Source of the DNA: CAYSSJ01 sp964433675
GTDB lineage: Bacteria; Cloacimonadota; Cloacimonadia; Cloacimonadales; TCS61
Reading direction: 5' to 3'
Length of the DNA: 64,000 nucleotides
Assembly (NCBI GenBank): GCA_964433675.1
Contig: CAYSSJ010000001.1
Span: 62,001 to 126,000 of the forward strand
Part shown: piece after piece, positions 8,160-16,432 of the stretch
Numbering within the stretch: the first letter of the stretch is position 1
How the letters are laid out: every line of letters starts with the position of its first letter
Translations under genes and position numbers: made by a program
Notes under the pieces: model-generated
The model's database searches: none
Told to the model about the DNA's origin: nothing
The model's input: the letters and a program-made list of their open reading frames with translations, nothing else

Positions 8160-9689
8160 ATGAATAATTTAGTGCCATTATATATCGTAGTTCCACTTGG
8201 GTTTGCACTTCTCTCCGCTATACTGGGTAAGTTTATCCGAGATATCGGTAAATATCTACTCAATATCGGTCTGCTATTTCTCACCATTCTCACCATCTAT
8301 CTGATCGTTTATGTTCCCGAAACGCTGATTTACCGAGTCGGTGGCTTTGAGGATATCAATAGTATTCCCATTGCCATTTATATGATGATAGACGGTTTTA
8401 CTAAGATTCTGCTTTTGGTTATATCTTTAGTGGGATTTTTGGTAGCATTGTACTCTATTAGCTATACCAAGCAATATACTGCCGAGCCAAAATTCTATAT
8501 TCTCTTCCTCTTGATGATGACGGGCATGTTCGGTATGGTGATCAGTGGTGATATCTTCAATATGTATGTATATTTGGAGATTGCTGCGATAGCTTCTTAT
8601 GCACTGGTGGCATTCGGTATCGAGAAACATCAGCTCGAAGCATCGTTCAAATATCAGGTGCTTGGCTGCGTGGGCTCCATGCTGATCTTGATGGGAATAG
8701 GTTTCATATACTGGCAGACCGGCACATTGAATGTGGCAGATATTGCCACTCAGCTACCAGCAGCGGGACCATATACGAAGTTTGTCTCCGTTCTCTTCAT
8801 CGTCGGTTTCGGTTTGAAAGCTGCTATGTTTCCATTTCATGCTTGGCTCCCTGATGCCCACTCTTCCGCTCCTTCACCGATATCAGCTATGCTTTCGGGT
8901 GTACTTATCAAAGCGATCGGTATCTATGTAATATTCAGGTTGTTCTTCAATATGTTCGCTCTATCACCTCAGATAGCAATGGCGATAACAGTGTTGGGCA
9001 TCTTATCTATGCTGGTAGGTGTCTTGTTGGCAATTGGTCAGTGGGATATCAAGAGATTGTTGGCATACCACAGTATTAGTCAGATAGGGTATGTTGTGTT
9101 AGGTGTCGGAATAGGGATGATCCTGTTGGCTAATGATGGTGATAAAGCAATAGCAGCATTTTCGATTATGGGCGGTCTGTTCCACCTTATCAACCACTCT
9201 TTCTTCAAGGGATTGTTGTTTTTGAATTCGGGAGCAATAGAGACAGCTACAGGGACAAGAAATATGAAAAAATTAGGTGGATTATCAGAGAAGATGCCGG
9301 TAACTACTGCAACAACATTTTCCGCTTCGATGGCGATCTCAGGCATCCCGCCGTTCAATGGTTTTTTCAGCAAATTGATCATCATAATCGCTGCTGTTCA
9401 AGCAGGTTTCTACTGGCTTGCCTTTATAGCCGTGATTGTCAGTATTATCACTTTGGCTTCTTTTACCAAAGTGATGAGATACACTTTTTATAACAAAAAG
9501 CTTCCGGAACGGTTGAGTAAGATAAAAGAATCGCCATTTGCTATGGCGCTCTCGATGAGTATAATGGCAGTTTTGTGTCTTGCCTTTAGTCTGTTGGTGA
9601 TTCCTGAGTTTCGTGAGATCGTCTTTTCACCGGCTGTAGAAGCTCTGATGGGCGCTTCACCGCCAATAAATAGTTTGATGGGGTATTGA
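8160..9689 (+). CDS. mbhH: MnhD/MbhH-like (NuoN-type) antiporter subunit
   Basis: 509 residues with about 14 membrane helices. Core motifs are KAAMFPFHAWLPDAHSSAPSP near residue 220 (first part shown as FPFHAWLPDAHS) and RLLAYHSISQIGYVVLG near residue 300. It is the second large antiporter-like protein in the operon and matches MrpD/MbhH. With the NuoL-like subunit the complex has two ion-pumping units, as in Mrp antiporters. Its stop overlaps the start of the next gene. Confidence 0.94.
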   Translation: MNNLVPLYIVVPLGFALLSAILGKFIRDIGKYLLNIGLLFLTILTIYLIVYVPETLIYRVGGFEDINSIPIAIYMMIDGFTKILLLVISLVGFLVALYSISYTKQYTAEPKFYILFLLMMTGMFGMVISGDIFNMYVYLEIAAIASYALVAFGIEKHQLEASFKYQVLGCVGSMLILMGIGFIYWQTGTLNVADIATQLPAAGPYTKFVSVLFIVGFGLKAAMFPFHAWLPDAHSSAPSPISAMLSGVLIKAIGIYVIFRLFFNMFALSPQIAMAITVLGILSMLVGVLLAIGQWDIKRLLAYHSISQIGYVVLGVGIGMILLANDGDKAIAAFSIMGGLFHLINHSFFKGLLFLNSGAIETATGTRNMKKLGGLSEKMPVTTATTFSASMAISGIPPFNGFFSKLIIIIAAVQAGFYWLAFIAVIVSIITLASFTKVMRYTFYNKKLPERLSKIKESPFAMALSMSIMAVLCLAFSLLVIPEFREIVFSPAVEALMGASPPINSLMGY

Positions 9690-10180
9690 TGATGAAAAAC
9701 ATTACTCTTTTTATAGTAGTATTTTTACTGTGGCTTCTATTCACCTTCAATCTGCAATTTGCCAACCTAGTAGTTGGACTGGCAGCAGCGTTTCTTACTA
9801 CGGCTCTGTTTGGCAAAAGATTTTTATCCAGATGGAGATCGTTTTACAATCCGAGACGCTACTTTTGGTTGATCATCTATATTTTTGTCTTCATTTGGGA
9901 ATGTGTGAAGGCAAACTTTGATGTGGCTTATCGTGTCTCATGTCCCAAAATGCCGATCAAACCTGGGATAGTGAAGGTAAAGACGAGTTTGAAAACGGAT
10001 ATAGCCAAGACATTTCTATCTAACTCGATTACTATGACACCAGGAACAATAACCGTCGATGTAATCGGTGAGCATCTTTATGTTCACTGGATATATGTGA
10101 AAAGTAAAGATCCCGAAGTTTATACTCATAAAATAGCCGGAAGATTTGAAAACATGTTGAAGAGGATATTTGAATTATGA
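9689..10180 (+). CDS. mbhA: MnhE/MbhA-like antiporter subunit
   Basis: About 163 residues. Two or three N-terminal membrane helices are followed by a soluble domain containing NSITMTPGTITVDVIGEHLYVHWI, the MnhE signature (in part: SITMTPGTITVD). The ATG at 9689 overlaps the previous TGA, and another ATG follows at 9692. In Pyrococcus the equivalent gene opens the mbh operon; here the E-F-G group comes after the D subunit as in bacterial mrp operons. Confidence 0.92.
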   Translation: MMKNITLFIVVFLLWLLFTFNLQFANLVVGLAAAFLTTALFGKRFLSRWRSFYNPRRYFWLIIYIFVFIWECVKANFDVAYRVSCPKMPIKPGIVKVKTSLKTDIAKTFLSNSITMTPGTITVDVIGEHLYVHWIYVKSKDPEVYTHKIAGRFENMLKRIFEL

Positions 10181-10434
10181 TAAGTATATTATTGTATATA
10201 TTAATAGGTTTGAGTTTTTTATGTTTCGTCCGAGTAGTATTGGGTCCATCGATAGCAGATCGGATGGTAGCTATCGAGATATTCGGTATCTTAGTGGTGG
10301 GAATTTGCGTGCTTCTGGTAGTAAAAACAGGCAGGCTCTTTCTTATCGATGTGGCTATCGCATGGATTCTTCTGAGCTTTATAGGTGTGGTAACTTTGGC
10401 AAAATATTTAACAAGGAAGCGATTAGATGAATAG
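10177..10434 (+). CDS. mbhB: MnhF/MbhB-like antiporter subunit
   Basis: 85 residues with three membrane helices. VLGPSIADRMVAIEIFG after helix one and DVAIAWILLSFIGVV are the MnhF/MrpF family features. It overlaps the previous gene by 4 nt (ATGA) and the next by 8 nt, which suggests translational coupling and fixed subunit ratios. Confidence 0.92.
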   Translation: MISILLYILIGLSFLCFVRVVLGPSIADRMVAIEIFGILVVGICVLLVVKTGRLFLIDVAIAWILLSFIGVVTLAKYLTRKRLDE

Positions 10435-10762
10435 TATCAGTATTATCTTATTTATTATCGGTGTTGGATTTGACTTGTTCGGATGTATCGGGCTGATTAG
10501 GCTTCCCGATGTGTATAACAGACTTCAATCGGCAACCAAATGTGTCACTTTGGGAACGTGCAGCATCTTGTTAGGGCTTTTCGTACAATATGGCTTTACA
10601 GCAGTCGGTATCAAAGCTCTGATCGCCATTCCGCTGCTTTTCTTCTCATCTACGGTTTCTGCTCACGCTCTGATCAGAGGGGCATATAAGTTTGGGATCA
10701 AGTTGACTGATAAGACAGTCGTTGACGATTATAAGGAACTCCACAAGCAAAGAGGTGAATAA
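10427..10762 (+). CDS. mbhC: MnhG/MbhC-like antiporter subunit
   Basis: 111 residues with three membrane helices. The family stretch GCIGLIRLPDVYNRLQSATK is clear, as is the PLLFFSSTVSAHALIRGAY segment. It completes the Mrp set B, C, D, E, F, G plus the split A. The gene overlaps its upstream neighbour by 8 nt. Confidence 0.93.
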   Translation: MNSISIILFIIGVGFDLFGCIGLIRLPDVYNRLQSATKCVTLGTCSILLGLFVQYGFTAVGIKALIAIPLLFFSSTVSAHALIRGAYKFGIKLTDKTVVDDYKELHKQRGE

Positions 10763-10765
10763 GCT

Positions 10766-11377
10766 ATGAAATATCCGAAACTACGCGAACTAAAAGAAGC
10801 AATCATATCTCTGTTTTCCAAACCTTTCACCACCAAATTTCCCAAAGGTGAATTCAAACCATTCGCAGGATACCGTGGTAAACCGGTGGTAGATGAGGAT
10901 AATTGTGTAGGATGCGAAACCTGTGCTAATGTCTGTCCGCCCAATGCTATTACATTTGAAGATGAAAAAGAGAACAAAATGCGGACAATAATTAGAGATT
11001 ATGGGCAATGCATCTTCTGTGGTCAATGTGAAGAACACTGTATCACCGGTAAAGGGGTAGCTTTGTCAGATGAGATCTATGATTTATCCTATTTTGAACA
11101 TGATGAGGTTATCGAGACGCAAGAAAGGGAGCTATTGATTTGTGAAAGTTGTGGAGCTATCATAACTACGAAAGATCATATGCGCTATATCCACGAAAAA
11201 CTGGGACCCAAAGCATATTCTTCCATCCTGAATTTGAATTTGTTGAACCAAAGATTGCAACTTGCCAAAGAGGAAGATATCAAAACCGAAATAAAAGATG
11301 GACTGAAGCGGAAAGATCTTTTCACCAATTTGTGTCCGAATTGTAACAGACGGATACAGGAAAAAATCCTTACCTAA
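10766..11377 (+). CDS. mbhN: NuoI/MbhN-like 2x[4Fe-4S] subunit with C-terminal CxxC pair
   Basis: 203 residues. Two ferredoxin clusters are visible: CVGCETCANVCPP near residue 46 and CIFCGQCEEHC near residue 83. This is the NuoI/HycF/MbhN pattern of the subunit that delivers electrons to the NuoB-like protein. A C-terminal extension of about 80 residues holds CESCG and CPNC pairs that could bind a metal as a zinc ribbon; similar tails occur in some HyfH-like proteins. The ATG at 10766 comes 3 nt after the MnhG-like gene. Confidence 0.9.
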   Translation: MKYPKLRELKEAIISLFSKPFTTKFPKGEFKPFAGYRGKPVVDEDNCVGCETCANVCPPNAITFEDEKENKMRTIIRDYGQCIFCGQCEEHCITGKGVALSDEIYDLSYFEHDEVIETQERELLICESCGAIITTKDHMRYIHEKLGPKAYSSILNLNLLNQRLQLAKEEDIKTEIKDGLKRKDLFTNLCPNCNRRIQEKILT

Positions 11378-11827
11378 GTGGAAAATATATTTACACCGTT
11401 ACAAGATAGATCCAAAACAATCCTGTTTGTCGGTATCGGCAATCGTTTAAAAAGTGATGACTCTGTAGGAATATATATCTGTGAGAATATTGAATACACT
11501 GATAGGAAGAAAGTACTGATAGTAGAAAGTGGATTAGAGAAGTACATCGGCAAAATCAACACAATATCACCGGACATACTGGTTTTAGTCGATAGTACCG
11601 ATTTTGATAAAAAACCCGGTTATTTAGAAATGCTAAAACCGGAACAGATTACTGATGAAACTACAAATACTCATACAATATCCGTGAAGAAACTATCCAA
11701 ATTCTTCAATATGAGTACGTACATCCTCGGTGTGCAACCGAAGAATAGTAATTTCGGCGAAGAATTATCCCTGCCAGTCAAAGAAAGTGCCGATAGAATT
11801 ATTGATTATCTCAATAACAAACTATGA
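11378..11827 (+). CDS. hycI: HycI-type hydrogenase maturation protease
   Basis: 149 residues of the M52 family. The N-terminal VGIGNRLKSDDSVG carries the family's GxGNxxxxDDxxG motif with a metal-binding acidic residue, LVDSTDF holds a second acidic residue, and HTISVKKLSKF holds the conserved histidine. The family clips the C-terminal tail of the [NiFe] large subunit after nickel insertion. The start is a GTG at 11378, immediately after the previous stop, with no strong ribosome-binding site, so coupling is likely. Its target is presumably the large subunit encoded at 3763-4974. No hypA-F genes are present in the window. Confidence 0.9.
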   Translation: MENIFTPLQDRSKTILFVGIGNRLKSDDSVGIYICENIEYTDRKKVLIVESGLEKYIGKINTISPDILVLVDSTDFDKKPGYLEMLKPEQITDETTNTHTISVKKLSKFFNMSTYILGVQPKNSNFGEELSLPVKESADRIIDYLNNKL

Positions 11828-11861
11828 CGCTTCTTATTAAGGCAATCTCTAATGCTATAGT

Positions 11862-12311
11862 TTATCTGGGATATTTTCCTTCGATGTAATTGGTAAGTTG
11901 CTCAGATTTGGTCCTGGCATCGCGAAGCAACATACGAATGATATCTCGGATAGAGATCACACCGGCTAATCTGTCATTCTCCATAATAGGTAAATGACGG
12001 ATGTGTTTGTCAGTCATCATTCTCATGATCTCTTCCAGTGTCTGCTCACCATCGCTGAAGATCAATTTCTCTTTGGGAGTCATGATCTCTTTTACCGGTA
12101 AGTGCCCGACAAGATCGTCTGTGCTTGCCAACTTTATCATCACATCTCGTTCTGAACAGATCCCTTTGATCTCTCCGGAATCAATGATCATAAGAGCACC
12201 GATATGGTTCTTGTTCATAAGATCAACTGCGTCCTTGATTGTAGTATCGCTGCTAACCGAGTGGATTACATTTTTCCTCATGTCAAAAAGATCCTTTAAT
12301 TTTCGGTTCAT
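11862..12311 (-). CDS. Tandem CBS-domain protein
   Basis: 149 residues made almost entirely of two CBS domains, roughly residues 15-65 and 80-135. GICSERDVMIKLAS and GVISIRDIIRMLL show the repeated G-x2-(S/T)-x-RD pattern that ends each CBS motif and contacts nucleotide ligands. There is no attached enzyme or membrane domain, so the partner is unknown; such proteins sense adenine nucleotides or similar ligands. A strong AAGGAGGAAG site precedes the ATG. The gene converges on hycI with only 34 nt between the two stops. Confidence 0.9.
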   Translation of the reverse strand: MNRKLKDLFDMRKNVIHSVSSDTTIKDAVDLMNKNHIGALMIIDSGEIKGICSERDVMIKLASTDDLVGHLPVKEIMTPKEKLIFSDGEQTLEEIMRMMTDKHIRHLPIMENDRLAGVISIRDIIRMLLRDARTKSEQLTNYIEGKYPR

Positions 12312-12794
12312 ACTTCCTCCTTTCTAATCATTTTTATGCTCTTTATTTTCATCATACCAACAATTTGAATCTATTCTGAGACAAAATATTGTCAATAATT
12401 TTCGTTCATTTATAGAAAAAAGTTTACAAAGTTTATCAATAATATGTTAAAAAGTGTTAAAATAAATCTAATAGAAATATGATGAAAATAGGTTCTGATG
12501 CTGATAATAATGTTTTGTTTATAACAATAAATATGTTGATTAGATCTTTAACAAAAATATGAATTCAAAGTAAAAATACTATTACATTTAGTTGAATATT
12601 ATATTAGACTAATTCAATAGATGTGATGTCAAATCAATATAGATAAATTTAATTGTAAATAGGTTAAAGTTCGTAAAAGCTTATCGTTTTTATTGAAAAC
12701 TTGTGGAAATCGCTGTTTTGGAAAAAAATCCTCTTGACGAGTTAGCATATTTATAATCTTAAGCTTTAAACAAAAATGATGAAGTGGAGGTGAA
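12312..12794. other. AT-rich divergent intergenic region
   Basis: This 483-nt stretch separates the CBS gene (-) from kamD (+). It is strongly AT-rich with no open frame worth calling. Neither a cobalamin nor a lysine riboswitch could be recognised by eye. The kamD promoter candidate and its ribosome-binding site GGAGG (12786-12790) lie at the right end. Confidence 0.7.
12734..12761 (+). promoter_or_regulatory. Putative promoter of the kamD unit
   Basis: TTGACG (12734-12739) is followed 14 nt later by TAATCTTA (12754-12761), 33 nt before the kamD start. The spacing is shorter than for a classical sigma-70 promoter but recurs before other units in this window. Confidence 0.35.
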
Positions 12795-14348
12795 GTGATT
12801 CAACTCTCTATTGATGCGAGGAAATGCGATGAAGCTCGTTCACATGCCAAAAATATCGTTGATTCACTCAAGTGGTTGATAAGTGATTATACTTCAGCGA
12901 CCATAGAACGAACGGTATTACGCTTTTTGGGTATAGACGGAGCAGTGGGTGAGACTCCGATCCCAAATATAATAGTTGATCATCTCATCAGTAAGCAAGC
13001 GATCAATCGAGGTGCTGCATATTGGGTTGCTAATGCTATGGCTAGGCTGGATATCTCTGCCCAAGAAGTAGGAGAGCGGTTAGCAAGCGACAAAATCGAT
13101 CTTACCTCTCTGCAATCAGCTGGAGATGAGAAGATCAGAGCTATCCTTGATAAGCTGACTGATAAGAAGTTGGCGAAGATACGGAAACAAAGAGAATTTC
13201 GTGAGCACACTTTACGAAAGTATGGTGGTAGAAACCGTCCTGCTTTGTACCTGATTGTTGCTTCCGGCAATATTTATGATGATGTTGTGCAGGCACGTGC
13301 TGCTGTGAGCGAAGGAGCCGATATTATCGCAGTTATCCGCTCGACAGCTCAATCACTTCTGGATTATGTGCCCTATGGTGCCACTACGGTAGGTTTTGGT
13401 GGTACTTTTGCCACCCAAGAAAATTTCCGTATCATGCGAGAAGCTTTGGACGAAGCTGGAGCTAAGGTCGGGAAATATATATTCCTCACCAATTATGCTT
13501 CCGGGTTGTGTATGCCGGAAATTTCCGCTATGGGAGCGATTGAACGGCTGGATATTATGCTAAATGATGCTATGTATGGCATCCTCTTTAGAGATATCAA
13601 TATGAAGCGTACCTTATTGGATCAATATTTCTCTAGGATGATCAATGCTTATGCCGGTATCGAGATCCAGACGGGTGAGGATAATTATCTCACTACTTCC
13701 GATGCGATCGATAAGGCATATACCGTCACCGCTTCGCAGCTCATCAATGAGCAGTTTGCTATCCTATCGGGTGTTGAGCACGATAAGATGGGCTTGGGAC
13801 ATGCTTTCGAGATCAATCCGAATATCGAAGATAGTCTCTCCTATGAGCTTGCCCATGCTCTTCTGACCAAAGCACTATTCCCCAATTGCCCGACGAAATA
13901 CATGCCTCCGACCAAATTCGCTACCGGAAATATTTTCAAAACTTACCTGCTGAATGCTATGTTCAATTTCATCAGCCAGATAACCGATCAGGGTGTGCAG
14001 CTTTTGGGTATGATGACGGAAGCTATTCACACTCCCTATCTCGCAGATAGAGCTTTGGCTATCGAGAATGCCGAGTATGTGTTCAATGCAGCACGAAATT
14101 TTGGCGGTGAGTTCGAACTAAAAAAAGATGGGTTTATAAACAAGCGAGCTAATCAGGTTTTGGAAGAAGCGATCAATTTCTTGGAAAGAGTATCGCACAA
14201 AGGACTTTTTACCGCTATGCAAGAAGGTGAGTTTGCCGATATCAAACGTAGTGAAAACGGCGGTAAGGGACTCGGTGGGGTATTCAAAAAAAGTGAAGAT
14301 TATTACAATCCTGTAATGGAAAAAATGAAATTGGAGCTGGGAATATGA
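12795..14348 (+). CDS. kamD: Lysine 5,6-aminomutase alpha subunit
   Basis: 517 residues, the usual length of KamD. The protein is TIM-barrel-like and recognised by overall similarity, including RKCDEARSHAKNIVDSLK near the start and the VRSTAQSLLDYVPYGATTVGFGGT region (seen as DYVPYGATTVGFGG). With KamE it moves the 6-amino group of lysine (D-lysine or beta-lysine) to C5, using adenosylcobalamin and PLP. This is an early step of anaerobic lysine fermentation. The start is a GTG at 12795 with GGAGG 4 nt upstream. It overlaps kamE by 4 nt. Neither kamA nor the kdd, kce and kal genes are in the window. Confidence 0.93.
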   Translation: MIQLSIDARKCDEARSHAKNIVDSLKWLISDYTSATIERTVLRFLGIDGAVGETPIPNIIVDHLISKQAINRGAAYWVANAMARLDISAQEVGERLASDKIDLTSLQSAGDEKIRAILDKLTDKKLAKIRKQREFREHTLRKYGGRNRPALYLIVASGNIYDDVVQARAAVSEGADIIAVIRSTAQSLLDYVPYGATTVGFGGTFATQENFRIMREALDEAGAKVGKYIFLTNYASGLCMPEISAMGAIERLDIMLNDAMYGILFRDINMKRTLLDQYFSRMINAYAGIEIQTGEDNYLTTSDAIDKAYTVTASQLINEQFAILSGVEHDKMGLGHAFEINPNIEDSLSYELAHALLTKALFPNCPTKYMPPTKFATGNIFKTYLLNAMFNFISQITDQGVQLLGMMTEAIHTPYLADRALAIENAEYVFNAARNFGGEFELKKDGFINKRANQVLEEAINFLERVSHKGLFTAMQEGEFADIKRSENGGKGLGGVFKKSEDYYNPVMEKMKLELGI

Positions 14349-15094
14349 CATTCAAGATCGATCCTACCCACATAAAACCGTACGGTGACACATTGAATGA
14401 TGGGCGTATGCAACTCTCGTTTTCGATGGCTGTTCCTGCTGATGAACAGGGCAAGGAAGCTGCCAGATTACTCTTGAAAAAGATCGGGTTCGACAACATA
14501 GATCTCTGTTACTACAAAGATATCGGTGAGGGTTTCACTCATTTTGTAGCTTATGCTTCTACCAAAGTGAGTATAGACCTCACTTCCATACATGTGAAAA
14601 CTATCGATACTCCTGTAATGTCTATGGAAGAAACGGATAAATATATTGCTGAACATGTAGGACGAGAGATCATTGTCGTGGGAGCGTGCATAGAGAGTGA
14701 TGCTCACACAGTCGGCATAGATGCGATCATGAATATGAAGGGTTATAATCATAGATACGGTTTGGAGCGCTATAAATATTTCGAGGCTATCAACATGGGA
14801 GCTCAAGTGCCGGTGGAGTCCTTGCTTGCCAAAGTACGTGAGGTCGATGCCGATGTCGTACTCGTCTCGCAGATTGTGACACAGCGAAATATCCATATCA
14901 AAAACTTAACTAAACTGATAGAATTAGCCGAGTCAGAAGGTCTGCGTGACGGTAGAGTGTTTATCTGCGGCGGACCGCGGATTAGTCATGAATTAGCGAT
15001 AGAACTAGGCTATGATGCCGGTTTTGGTGCCGGCAGTTATTCGACGGATGTAGCATCGTTCATTGCTTTTCAAATGGCAGAAAAAGAAAAATAA
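14345..15094 (+). CDS. kamE: Lysine 5,6-aminomutase beta subunit (B12- and PLP-binding)
   Basis: 249 residues. The cobalamin-binding D-x-H-x2-G motif is at Asp119-His121-Gly124 (SDAHTVG). Lys144, in LERYKYFEA, sits at the position of the lysine reported to hold PLP in clostridial KamE. The Rossmann-like B12 domain continues with VVLVSQIV and ends with CGGPRISHELA and GAGSYS. It overlaps kamD by 4 nt, as expected for a 1:1 complex. Key residues are intact, so the enzyme should be active if adenosylcobalamin is available. Confidence 0.95.
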   Translation: MTFKIDPTHIKPYGDTLNDGRMQLSFSMAVPADEQGKEAARLLLKKIGFDNIDLCYYKDIGEGFTHFVAYASTKVSIDLTSIHVKTIDTPVMSMEETDKYIAEHVGREIIVVGACIESDAHTVGIDAIMNMKGYNHRYGLERYKYFEAINMGAQVPVESLLAKVREVDADVVLVSQIVTQRNIHIKNLTKLIELAESEGLRDGRVFICGGPRISHELAIELGYDAGFGAGSYSTDVASFIAFQMAEKEK

Positions 15095-15103
15095 GGAGTT
15101 TTT

Positions 15104-15760
15104 ATGCCTATATTTACAGATTGTAAGAGGGCGGTAGAGTTGATCAAACCGGGCAGCAGTATAGCGTTTGGCACTTTTCTTGCCGTGGGAGCGGCACAGA
15201 GCTTGATAGATGCGCTGGTAGAAGTAGGTACGAGTGATCTTCATATGATTGCCATAGCTACAGATTATGAGGATAAAGGTGTAGGAAAATTGATAACGAA
15301 TAAACAGGTTAGATCGGTTCAAGCTTCTCATATCGGGACGAACAAGGCTACTCAAGCTCAGATGCGGGATAATGAGATCAAGATTGAGCTGGTGCCCCAG
15401 GGAACTCTTTTGGAACGACTCAGAGCTGCCGGATCCGGATTAGGTGGTATCCTCACACCAACCGGTATAGGTACGATAGTGGAAGAAGGCAAACAGATCT
15501 TGGAATTAAATGGAGAGAATTATCTTCTCGAACTACCGATCAAACCGGACTTCGCCTTTATAAAAGCGAAAAAGGCAGATCGTTTCGGGAATCTGGTCTA
15601 TTCCAAAACTGCCAGAAATGCCAATCCGGTAATGGCAATGGCAGCCGATATTACCATCGTGGAAGCTGATGAGATCTTGGATGATGAAACAATCCCACCT
15701 GAAGATGTAATTACACCCGGGATTTTTGTGGACTATGTAGTCAAAAGTGAGGTGCAGTAA
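15104..15760 (+). CDS. atoD: Acetoacetate-type CoA transferase, subunit A
   Basis: 218 residues of CoA transferase family I, subunit A. Typical features are GGILTPTGIGT near residue 115, FAFIKAKKADRFGN near residue 148 and the closing ITPGIFVDYVV. Directly after kamDE the most likely role is transfer of CoA between acetoacetate and butyryl-CoA, a step in the lysine fermentation pathway. A general 3-oxoacid or butyrate:acetoacetate CoA transferase cannot be separated by sequence alone. The start codon at 15104 has AAGGAG upstream. Confidence 0.9.
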   Translation: MPIFTDCKRAVELIKPGSSIAFGTFLAVGAAQSLIDALVEVGTSDLHMIAIATDYEDKGVGKLITNKQVRSVQASHIGTNKATQAQMRDNEIKIELVPQGTLLERLRAAGSGLGGILTPTGIGTIVEEGKQILELNGENYLLELPIKPDFAFIKAKKADRFGNLVYSKTARNANPVMAMAADITIVEADEILDDETIPPEDVITPGIFVDYVVKSEVQ

Positions 15761-16419
15761 TGGATAGAGTACAAAAGAGAATCATGATAGGAAGAAGGAT
15801 AGCCAAAGAGATGAAAGACGGAGATTTCGTTAATCTGGGTATTGGTATGCCGACCGAAGTTGCTAATCATATCCCTGAAGGTATCACCGTCTATTTCCAA
15901 TCCGAAAATGGTATGATAGGTGTGGGACCGGCTCCCGAGCCCGGCAAAGAGGATAAAGATCTGATCAATGCAGGTGGTGGATTCGTTACCGAAAAAATAG
16001 GCGCTTCCTATTTCGATTCCTGCCTCAGTTTTGCCATGATCCGTGGTGGACATATAGACATAACCGTGTTGGGAGCTTTGCAAGTAGATCAGGAAGGGAA
16101 TCTTGCCAATTGGATGATTCCCGGCAAACTGGTACCCGGTATGGGTGGAGCTATGGATTTGGTTGTCGGAGCAAAAAAAGTGATTATTTCTATGGAACAT
16201 TGCGATAAATATGGTAATACGAAGATTCTCAAAAAATGCAACCTGCCACTTACTGCTAAAAACAAAGTCGATATGATCGTTACGGATCTGGCTGTGATGA
16301 AGGTAACCTCCAGAGGGCTCGAACTGCTCGAAATTGCCGAATATACAACAGTAGAAGAGGTAGTTACACTTACCGAAGCTGAACTTATCGTTCCCGAATC
16401 TGTGGGAGTATTTAGATAA
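15760..16419 (+). CDS. atoA: Acetoacetate-type CoA transferase, subunit B
   Basis: 219 residues of CoA transferase family I, subunit B. The catalytic glutamate is Glu49 in QSENGMIGVGP, and NLGIGMPTEVAN precedes it. VLGALQVDQEGNLANWMIPG is also family-typical (core: GALQVDQEGNLANW). The start shares one base with the atoD stop, so the subunits are coupled. Together with atoD it forms the enzyme; its place after kamDE supports a role in lysine catabolism. Confidence 0.93.
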   Translation: MDRVQKRIMIGRRIAKEMKDGDFVNLGIGMPTEVANHIPEGITVYFQSENGMIGVGPAPEPGKEDKDLINAGGGFVTEKIGASYFDSCLSFAMIRGGHIDITVLGALQVDQEGNLANWMIPGKLVPGMGGAMDLVVGAKKVIISMEHCDKYGNTKILKKCNLPLTAKNKVDMIVTDLAVMKVTSRGLELLEIAEYTTVEEVVTLTEAELIVPESVGVFR

Positions 16420-16432
16420 ATTGTAGGAGAAT

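Noticed and set aside
11819..11863. AAACTAT/ATAGTTT inverted repeat between hycI and the CBS gene as a terminator
   Set aside because: The arms are AT-rich, only 7 bp and separated by 31 nt, so a stable hairpin is unlikely.
12312..12794. Possible cobalamin or lysine riboswitch upstream of kamD
   Set aside because: The region is AT-rich and lacks the conserved boxes and GC-rich stems of both riboswitch classes.
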